From Clostridia bacterium (GTDB lineage Bacteria > Bacillota > Peptococcia > Peptococcales > BICA1-8), in the NCBI GenBank assembly GCA_030154225.1, contig JASKKI010000012.1, forward strand, positions 1 through 45,509: a stretch of 45,509 bases of DNA. Direction: 5' to 3'. The position numbers and the translations under genes are program-made. This document shows positions 38,785 to 45,509 of the stretch, piece after piece. Each line of letters begins with the position of its first letter. The stretch's first letter is position 1. The notes beneath the pieces are model-generated. The model was not told the DNA's origin. It did no database searches and worked only from the letters and a program-made list of their open reading frames with translations.

Positions 38785-39144
38785 ATGATGTCAGGTAGTG
38801 TAAAGGAGGATATAGTGGATAACAAATACATTTGCGTGAACTGCTTGCAATGGGTTGATAAATTATATACTCATATTTTCATTGAAGATGGGGAAGAAAC
38901 AGTTATTTTAGTGTGTCAGGATTGTTTATTGGAGGAAAATGAAGTAATTATTGATAGTGATTTATTGCATTATTCTATTTCTAAAGATATTTTGGAAGAA
39001 TATTTGAAAGAACTTAAAGGATTTAAATCAGTATCCAACTTAATAGATAAAGAATATGTTGAAAAAGAAGTATTTTACTTGGAACAGGTTATATTGCCTT
39101 CTATTAGGCGGAGGATAGATAAACTTAAGGATCATCTTATTTAA
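38785..39144 (+). CDS. Hypothetical protein with CxxC pair (possible Zn ribbon)
   Basis: YICVNCLQW...LVCQDCLLEE; likely start GTG about 38815. Confidence 0.55.
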   Translation: MMSGSVKEDIVDNKYICVNCLQWVDKLYTHIFIEDGEETVILVCQDCLLEENEVIIDSDLLHYSISKDILEEYLKELKGFKSVSNLIDKEYVEKEVFYLEQVILPSIRRRIDKLKDHLI

Positions 39145-39224
39145 TAACTGGCCACCGCCACGAACAAATGGTCTATCGGACGACTTGTAGTGACTAGTAA
39201 CTTACGTAGTACTGTGAGTATACG

Positions 39225-39255
39225 GTAAAAACGGGCACGGGGCCCGTTTTTTAAA
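39225..39255. terminator. Intrinsic terminator between convergent genes
   Basis: AAAAACGGGCACGGGGCCCGTTTTTT. Confidence 0.75.
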
Positions 39256-40105
39256 CATAACATTCCCTTTGGATTTTATTCATATAGGCATCATGTAATT
39301 TTCTAGTAATAGGTCCTACTTTCCCATCTCCTATTTTCTGGTTATTAATGGAGACTACTGGCATTACTTCTGTAGTAGTACCTGTGAGGAAAACCTCATC
39401 TGCATTTAAAATAAAGTCTGGAGTAACTGCCTCTTCTTTAACTACATAATTAAACTCTCTGGCAAATTTCAAAATAGTGGACCGGGTAATTCCGGCTAAT
39501 ATTTTGTTATCAGTGGGAGCGGTATGAATAACATTATCTTTAATAACAAATACATTGGAATTTGCCCCCTCGGTAATAAAGCCATCCCTATACATAATAG
39601 CTTCAAAGCAACCATTTTCATGGGCCGTTTGTTTAGCCAGTACATTTCCTAATAAGTTTAGTGATTTTATGTTACACTTTAACCATCTTTCATCAGGAAC
39701 CAGAATAGCTTTTGCTCCATTTGCTTTTAAATAAGGATCAAGCTTTGTCCAGGGTCGAATTGTCATGGATAGGCGGGGTTTAATTCCCTGTGGAAAAGCG
39801 TGTTTACGGGGAGCAATACCTCTAGTAAATTGGGAATAAATAAGTGCTTCTTTCAAGCCAGTTTTTTCAACAAGCTGTAAATGAAACTTGACTAATTCTT
39901 CTAAAGTATATGGTATATCAATTTTTATCATGGAAGCACTTTTAAATATGCGTTCCATATGCTCAACTACCAAAAATGGTTTACCACCATAAACCAGTAC
40001 TGCTTCATAGACACCATCACCTAATTGGTGTCCCCTATCCTCGATAGGCACCACATATTCATCTAATTCCACAAATTTCCCATCTACTAAACCTATACCT
40101 TCCAT
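39251..40105 (-). CDS. dat: Class IV aminotransferase (D-amino acid transaminase-like)
   Basis: VPIEDRGHQLGDGVYEAVLVYGGKPF; AIMYRDGFITEGANSNVFVIKD; DEVFLTGTTTEVMPVV. Confidence 0.9.
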   Translation of the reverse strand: MEGIGLVDGKFVELDEYVVPIEDRGHQLGDGVYEAVLVYGGKPFLVVEHMERIFKSASMIKIDIPYTLEELVKFHLQLVEKTGLKEALIYSQFTRGIAPRKHAFPQGIKPRLSMTIRPWTKLDPYLKANGAKAILVPDERWLKCNIKSLNLLGNVLAKQTAHENGCFEAIMYRDGFITEGANSNVFVIKDNVIHTAPTDNKILAGITRSTILKFAREFNYVVKEEAVTPDFILNADEVFLTGTTTEVMPVVSINNQKIGDGKVGPITRKLHDAYMNKIQRECYV

Positions 40106-40219
40106 GGAACAAACCTCCTCATTAAAATTTCTGATTGCTAAAAAAGTTTAAAGTTTATGGTTCATTGTTTATTGTTCACAGATTATAAACTATTATCTAT
40201 GGACTGATATACTTATGGT

Positions 40220-40645
40220 TTACCAGTCATTATACTTTGTGCCATTTACTTCATAACTATAGGTGATATTAGCATTTAGAGAAAGTGAAACGGAGCAATA
40301 TTTCTCCATAGACATTTGAGCTGCTTTTTTTACTTTTTCGGGATCGAGACCCGGTCCTTCTAGTTCAAAATGGACATGAATATCAGTGAATTTCTTAGGG
40401 TAATCTTCTGCTCTTGTACCATTAACATGGACAGCTAGACTGGTTATTTCCTGGCGCATTTTTCCCAGAATATTTATAATATCTATTCCGGAACAACCAC
40501 CTACACCACTCAGTAAAAGTTCGGTTGGCCGGGGGCCTTTATTTTCTCCACCTACATCAGGACTGGCATCCATTATAATTTTATGACCTGATGTTACTTC
40601 AGCCTCAAAAGACATTTTATTCTGCCATCTAACCTTTGCCTCCAC
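40220..40645 (-). CDS. OsmC-family protein
   Basis: GGENKGPRPTELLLSGVGGCSGIDIINILGKMR. Confidence 0.9.
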   Translation of the reverse strand: MEAKVRWQNKMSFEAEVTSGHKIIMDASPDVGGENKGPRPTELLLSGVGGCSGIDIINILGKMRQEITSLAVHVNGTRAEDYPKKFTDIHVHFELEGPGLDPEKVKKAAQMSMEKYCSVSLSLNANITYSYEVNGTKYNDW

Positions 40646-40874
40646 ATAAAAACCTCCCTAATTTATTAATGTTTTTAAAATATTTCTCCTTTCTTATTAT
40701 TTTCCCTGCAAATATTTGGTTTTATAAAAAAAATAAATAGATTATTACCTGATCCTTTTTTAAAAGCAACAAAAACTAAATTTTTCCATTAAATAAAACC
40801 AGGTTTTTTAACTAAAGCGATTTTTTTCTTATTTATTAGTCTTGATTAAAATAAAGACAACTTAAAAAAAGGAG

Positions 40875-41108
40875 GTGGGAATGATGGCTGTAATCTCAAC
40901 TGCACTTGGTTCCAGGCTTAGTTTGGTTGTGCAAACAGGAACTGATGCTCAAGGAAATCCAGAACTAAAAACCCGCACTTATAATAGGGTAAAAGCCAGT
41001 TCAACAGATGATGCTGTTTATCAGATGGCCACCATATTGGCGGGTTTACAAAAACACCCATTGTATGGTGTGAGCCGTGTCAATGAGGTTAGTCTGGAAC
41101 AGGTATAA
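40875..41108 (+). CDS. DUF1659 protein
   Basis: LSLVVQTGTDAQGNPELKTRTYNRVKASSTDDAVYQMATILAGLQ. Confidence 0.88.
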   Translation: MGMMAVISTALGSRLSLVVQTGTDAQGNPELKTRTYNRVKASSTDDAVYQMATILAGLQKHPLYGVSRVNEVSLEQV

Positions 41109-41145
41109 TTTTAGTTTAATTTATGTAGATGGGAGGTGAAAAAGT

Positions 41146-41370
41146 ATGGTTGAAACTAAGACTTTGCAAATGGTATTTGCCAATGCTGCCAATGGCCGGG
41201 TAACAATTAGTGTGTTAGACCCGAGGGATGACTTGACTGCTTTGGATGTAGAAACCGCCATGAATGATATTATCGCTGCTAATGTTATTAGTTCAACAGG
41301 TGGAGACCTGGTATCGGTGTTAGGGGCGAGGGTTGTCACCCGTCAAGTCACAGAACTTATCACCAGTTAA
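41146..41370 (+). CDS. DUF2922 protein
   Basis: KTLQMVFANAANGRVTISVLDPRDDLTALDVETAMNDIIAANV. Confidence 0.88.
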   Translation: MVETKTLQMVFANAANGRVTISVLDPRDDLTALDVETAMNDIIAANVISSTGGDLVSVLGARVVTRQVTELITS

Positions 41371-41425
41371 AAGTGGGGCTTGAAAAGCAGCATCTAGCTG
41401 TGCTCCTCCTTTGAGGTCCAGCTTA

Positions 41426-41710
41426 TGCGTCTGACAATACTTAAGGGTGAAGGTTGCAGGTCTGATATACTAAAGGGTCAAAGCTAGGGCGTCTGATTTA
41501 CTTCTAACTTAACATTACACATCTGACATACTTCTGGGATAGCTTTTCTATCTGACAATTATTTTAAGCAGACAATGCTTGCAGCAGATGCAATATGTTA
41601 GCTCCTGGTATGTCTGACCCATTAGTTAACCTGTAGTAGATATCAGACGCAGAATGTTTGCCCGGAAGTATAACTAACCAGTAAAGTTATCTAAAGTATT
41701 GTCAGACGCA
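41426..41710. repeat. Large imperfect palindrome with ~30 bp periodic TCTGAYATACTT-like units
   Basis: 17 bp perfect terminal arms TGCGTCTGACAATACTT / AAGTATTGTCAGACGCA; left-arm units at 41430, 41461, 41492, 41522, 41551; inverted units in right arm. Confidence 0.75.
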
Positions 41711-41764
41711 AAATATTTCCCTTAAGAAATTTTTCGCACTAATAAAAAATGAGGAGGTTTTCTA

Positions 41765-41986
41765 TTGATTAATAAAATTGAGATTCAGCCTTACCAGGTG
41801 GCTAAAAAGTATAGATGTAATCTGTGCGACCGCTTGGAAAAAGTTGAAAAACGTTTAGTAGTCTGGCGTAAAAATCAGGTAGTAGGTGACTTATTGTTAT
41901 GTAATCCCTGTTTAGAAACAATAGTGGAAATCATAAGGGGTAAAGAGGAAATTATAGAAGAGTGGAATTTTAGAGGAGGTGAGTGA
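41765..41986 (+). CDS. Hypothetical small protein with two CxxC motifs
   Basis: YRCNLCDRLEK...LLCNPCLETI; RBS GAGGAGG. Confidence 0.6.
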   Translation: MINKIEIQPYQVAKKYRCNLCDRLEKVEKRLVVWRKNQVVGDLLLCNPCLETIVEIIRGKEEIIEEWNFRGGE

Positions 41987-41987
41987 T

Positions 41988-42149
41988 GTGGAGAATTTAT
42001 TACAACAAATTAGTAATTATGGTTTTCCAATGGTGATAAGTATTTATTTACTGGTTAGGATCGAAAGTAAATTGGAAGGGTTATCCAATTCTATTATCCA
42101 ATTGGCAAAGGTAATTGAAGGTTTAAAAGAGGTGAGGGCTAATGGTTAA
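41988..42149 (+). CDS. YvrJ-family small membrane protein
   Basis: GTG start; VENLLQQISNYGFPMVISIYLLVRIESKLEGLSNSIIQLAKVIEGLKEVRANG; not in supplied ORF track. Confidence 0.8.
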   Translation: MENLLQQISNYGFPMVISIYLLVRIESKLEGLSNSIIQLAKVIEGLKEVRANG

Positions 42150-42591
42150 CTGGCAAGGTATTGTAATTCACCATTCAGCAAGTCCCCGGGGTTTTTGGTA
42201 TGGTCAAAGGTGGCGACCCGTTGATGTGGAACTAATAAGAAGCTGGCATATTTATGAACGGGGATGGAGTGATATAGGTTACCATTATGTTGTTTTACCC
42301 GATGGTCAGGTTCAAGGGGGGCGTCCTCTGGATAGAATAGGTGCTCATGCCCGGGCCGGTAAGCGAAATTTAACTGCTATAGGAATTTGTCTTATTGGAA
42401 ATTTTCAGTATGACAGTGTTTCACCACCCCAACTCATGGGTACAATGCAGTTAGTAAAAAAGCTGCAAAAAGAATATGATATTCCAGTGGAAAAGGTAGA
42501 ATTGCATAAGGAGATACCGGGGAGTAATACTTTATGTCCCGGCAGGTTTTTTCCTAAAAAAGCCTTTTATGAATATTTAAATTCAGGATAA
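42142..42591 (+). CDS. Peptidoglycan-recognition/N-acetylmuramoyl-L-alanine amidase (Amidase_2)
   Basis: IVIHHSASPRG, WSDIGYHYVVLPDGQVQGGRPLDRIGAHA, SNTLCPGRFFP. Confidence 0.92.
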   Translation: MVNWQGIVIHHSASPRGFWYGQRWRPVDVELIRSWHIYERGWSDIGYHYVVLPDGQVQGGRPLDRIGAHARAGKRNLTAIGICLIGNFQYDSVSPPQLMGTMQLVKKLQKEYDIPVEKVELHKEIPGSNTLCPGRFFPKKAFYEYLNSG

Positions 42592-42663
42592 GCAGGAGAA
42601 GGGTTGTATCTAGCGAAATATAAAAAAAATAATATAAAAATTGAGCTAGGAGGTATATTCTAA

Positions 42664-43494
42664 TTGCAGGTACAAATTGTAACAGACAGTTCGTGCGATC
42701 TTCCTAAAGAGATCATTAAAGAATACGATATTCAAATAGTTCCCTTATTTATTCATTTTAATGATGAAACCTATATTGACCAGTTGGAAATTGATAATGA
42801 AACCTTTTATTATAAGCTTTCATCTGGTGGAAAACTTCCTAAAACTTCCAGGCCAACACCAATGGCATTTGCAAAAACTTTTGAAAAAGCAGGAGAAAAA
42901 GGACCTGTACTTTGTATAACTTTGTCTTCAGGATTAAGTGGTACTTATGAAAGTGCTCTTTTAGCAAAAAATATGGTGCAATGCCAGGTGGAAGTAATTG
43001 ACTCTCTAAATGCCAGTATTGGGATAGGATTGCAGGTTATTAGAGCTTGTAAACTTGCTCACCAGGGCCTAAGTCTTGAAGAAATTAAGGAGGAAATAAT
43101 ACGTTACCGTCGGGAAATGAGGACCTTTTTCACTTTAGATACCCTGGACTATATTGTTAAGGGAGGAAGGTTATCAAGCTGGGAAGGAGCAATAGGCCAA
43201 GTTTTAAATATAAAACCAATTCTATATAATTTACCTGATGGAGTTATAGGTACTTTAGAAAAAGTAAGAGGAAGAAAACGTTCTTTAAAAAGGCTTATAC
43301 AGTTAGTAGAAGGTTCTGGTAAAGATTTTTCTAAAACCCCTATCGGAATTACCCATGCTAAAGCAGGAGAAGACCTGCAGCAACTAGTAGAGGATTTACA
43401 GAGTACTCTAAATCCTAAAGAGATAATAATTAGTGAATTAGGTCCTGTAATTGGAGCTCATACTGGATTTGGAACAATACTTTTAGCATTTTAG
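42664..43494 (+). CDS. DegV-family protein
   Basis: IVTDSSCDLPKEIIKEYDIQIVPLFIHFNDETY; SSGLSGTYESA; TLDYIVKGGRLS. Confidence 0.93.
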   Translation: MQVQIVTDSSCDLPKEIIKEYDIQIVPLFIHFNDETYIDQLEIDNETFYYKLSSGGKLPKTSRPTPMAFAKTFEKAGEKGPVLCITLSSGLSGTYESALLAKNMVQCQVEVIDSLNASIGIGLQVIRACKLAHQGLSLEEIKEEIIRYRREMRTFFTLDTLDYIVKGGRLSSWEGAIGQVLNIKPILYNLPDGVIGTLEKVRGRKRSLKRLIQLVEGSGKDFSKTPIGITHAKAGEDLQQLVEDLQSTLNPKEIIISELGPVIGAHTGFGTILLAF

Positions 43495-43544
43495 CATTAG
43501 TATTAATCTGTAGAACTGTAGATTCTGTAGATACTGTAGGCACA

Positions 43545-43572
43545 TAAAAACCTGTCCGGCAGGTTTTTATTA
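43545..43572. terminator. Bidirectional intrinsic terminator
   Basis: AAAAACCTGTCCGGCAGGTTTTT. Confidence 0.85.
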
Positions 43573-43575
43573 TGG

Positions 43576-43605
43576 TTGACAATCGAACATACGTTCGGGT
43601 AAAAT
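43576..43605 (+). promoter_or_regulatory. LexA/SOS-box promoter: TTGACA - CGAACATACGTTCG - TAAAAT
   Basis: CGAACATACGTTCG (43584-43597) matches the Gram-positive LexA box CGAACRNRYGTTCG and lies between -35 and -10 hexamers. Confidence 0.8.
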
Positions 43606-43661
43606 TACACTAAGTGTTAGCCTTCGCCCGAGGTGATGTTTGAGAGGAGGTTTCAACAATA

Positions 43662-44222
43662 ATGGTTGAATTTCAGTTTGAAAGGCAATGGAGAAATATT
43701 AACTGCTTGATTCCCATTTATGATCAATATGGAGGAAATAGCACCGAGGTTTGGTTAACCGGGGGAAATAAGGTCACAATTAATAATAAAACTAATACTG
43801 TCTTGAAAAATATAGCTAAAGTATTTGCCGTAGATTTATCTCAGTTGAAAAAAAAATACGGTAATTTAGTAGGCCGCAAGTCATCTACGCCATTACCTTT
43901 ACATCCCGACTTAATTTTGATACCTATCAAAATTAGAGAGCCCTTAGCCAAAGATGAGGGTGCCCGGGGGTATATAGTGAAAAGTAAAATAGAAAATTAT
44001 GGTCCGGTGGGTTGTTCTCAAACAGAATTTAAGTTTTGGGATGGTACTGTACTACCTTGTCTCCAGTCAGTAACAAGCATAAATTTATCAATGGCCCATG
44101 CCGAAATAATTAGCCGGGAATGTCAGAAAAGTTACCAAACTGAAGTAAGGGAGCGGGAGGAAATCTATCAGGTTGTTGCTGCTGTTTTATCATCCCTGGC
44201 TAAAAACAGAAAAGGATATTAA
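43662..44222 (+). CDS. Uncharacterised protein, possible ComK-like transcription factor
   Basis: GRKSSTPLPLHPDLILIPIKIREPLAKDEGARGYIVKSKI...FKFWDGTVLPCLQSVTSINLSMAHAEII resembles ComK layout from memory; preceded by LexA box. Confidence 0.45.
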   Translation: MVEFQFERQWRNINCLIPIYDQYGGNSTEVWLTGGNKVTINNKTNTVLKNIAKVFAVDLSQLKKKYGNLVGRKSSTPLPLHPDLILIPIKIREPLAKDEGARGYIVKSKIENYGPVGCSQTEFKFWDGTVLPCLQSVTSINLSMAHAEIISRECQKSYQTEVREREEIYQVVAAVLSSLAKNRKGY

Positions 44223-44330
44223 AAACCCATTAATTAACAATTAATTTGTCATAGTATTAGGTTAAGGGTTGGTGTTAGAATTGATTATAAAAAGTTTATA
44301 GCTAAAATATAGTAAAAGGAGGAGTATGGA

Positions 44331-45416
44331 TTGAACTTTAAAAAGCAGGAAATTATTTTTGTTGTATTGGTCTTAATATTAACTCTGAATTTTGTAGGTT
44401 GTAGCACGGCACCTACTGGAGAAACTACACCTAAGGAACCCTTTCCGGAACAAAAAGAGGAACCTAAACCTGAACATATAGACAAGTCGGATCCAGAACC
44501 CAAACAAGAGCCGGAAATTGATCTTGCGGAAATCAATGCTAATGAAGCAGGACAAATCATGATTTTAGAGTGGCATGTCATAGGTGAAAAGGAAGGTAGA
44601 TGGTCCAGAACCTATACAAATTTTCGGAAAGATCTGGAGACTCTGTATGAAAAGGGTTATCGTCTGGTTAGCTTAAGGGATGTAGTTACCAATAATATTC
44701 AAGTAGAAGCGGGTTATACTCCTGTTGTATTAACCTTTGATGATGGAACTGAAGGACATTTTAGGTACATAGAACAGGATGGAAAAAGAATTATAGATCC
44801 ACATTCTGCTGTAGGAATTTTAAAGGCTTTTTATGATGAACATCCTGATTTTGGCTTAATGGCTACCTTTTATATTAACTACTATACACCCTTTGGACAA
44901 AAGGATTACTGGCAGGATAAATTAAGGGAAATTGTAAAATTAGGAATGGATTTAGGAAACCATACTGTAAACCATGAAAAACTTAACAACCTTTCTCAGG
45001 AAAAAGTAGAGGAAGAACTTGGTAAAATGGTTAAAATGGTCCAGGAAGTAGTACCAGGTTATGAGCTGGATAGTCTTGCCTTACCATATGGGATCAATCC
45101 TAAAGACATTAACTGGGCTGTTTCAGGGGAATACGAAGGAATTAAATATCACAATAAGGCCATTCTTTTGGTGGGATCTGGTCCCATCAAATCGCCGGTA
45201 GTAAAAGGCTTTAATCCCAGTCAGCTCCCCAGGATTCAAGTTTTCCAGGAAGAATTTGATAAGTGGTTAAATTATTTCGATGAAAATCCCGAGAAAAGGT
45301 ACATAAGTGACGGGGACCCTGATACCATAAGTATTCCTGTTGGTGAAAAGGACAAAATTGATGCAAATAAGTTAGGTGGGAAAATACTTAAAACCTACGA
45401 ACCTAATGGCAAATAA
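44331..45416 (+). CDS. Polysaccharide deacetylase-family lipoprotein
   Basis: Lipobox NFVGCS; VVLTFDDGTEGHF; MDLGNHTVNHEKL. Confidence 0.88.
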   Translation: MNFKKQEIIFVVLVLILTLNFVGCSTAPTGETTPKEPFPEQKEEPKPEHIDKSDPEPKQEPEIDLAEINANEAGQIMILEWHVIGEKEGRWSRTYTNFRKDLETLYEKGYRLVSLRDVVTNNIQVEAGYTPVVLTFDDGTEGHFRYIEQDGKRIIDPHSAVGILKAFYDEHPDFGLMATFYINYYTPFGQKDYWQDKLREIVKLGMDLGNHTVNHEKLNNLSQEKVEEELGKMVKMVQEVVPGYELDSLALPYGINPKDINWAVSGEYEGIKYHNKAILLVGSGPIKSPVVKGFNPSQLPRIQVFQEEFDKWLNYFDENPEKRYISDGDPDTISIPVGEKDKIDANKLGGKILKTYEPNGK

Positions 45417-45509
45417 TAAAAAAAATAATTTCTGTAACACTCAATCTTCTTTTAAATAAAAATAATAGTAAATAAATTAATGAGAGAGTGGTAAGGGTAT
45501 CTACGAATC

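Noticed and set aside
41426-41710. CRISPR array because of ~30 bp spaced repeated motif
   Set aside because: Repeated core is only ~10-12 bp and degenerate, orientation flips halfway, and no cas genes are present.
1-45509. tRNA or rRNA genes
   Set aside because: No cloverleaf with GTTCRANNC/CCA ends or rRNA-like segments recognised by reading.

Overview
AT-rich window with Firmicutes/Clostridia-like gene content (spore photoproduct lyase, CwlD-type amidase, DegV, DUF1659/DUF2922/YvrJ). It carries: the end of a phosphonate ABC operon; a decayed accessory island (degenerate IS3-family element, remnant of a two-gene Ser/Thr-kinase module, attC-like hairpin, IR-flanked membrane/FAD oxidoreductase); TerC with a yybP-ykoY Mn riboswitch; a bicarbonate/carboxylation neighbourhood (PurE-like paralog, biotin carboxylase, two MpsC/DUF2294 genes, PurE, PurK, SbtA-like transporter); a TetR/flavin module; azlCD; a two-component system with a MacAB-like exporter and TolC-like protein; splB; S41 peptidase; orphan Ku; CwlD; a DcuC/M20/amidohydrolase/GltP uptake-and-hydrolysis cluster; tupA behind a Moco/Tuco-type leader; DUF1858; D-amino acid transaminase; OsmC; a DUF1659-DUF2922-YvrJ-amidase cluster containing a ~285 bp nested palindrome; DegV; a LexA-boxed ComK-like candidate; and a polysaccharide deacetylase. 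The strongest leads for something undescribed are the bicarbonate/carboxylation locus with its PurE-like protein lacking the SAHRTP motif and its structured leader, the nested ~30-bp-periodic palindrome at 41426-41710, and the SOS-box-controlled ComK-like gene. All calls come from reading sequence and recalled family motifs; no database search was run.
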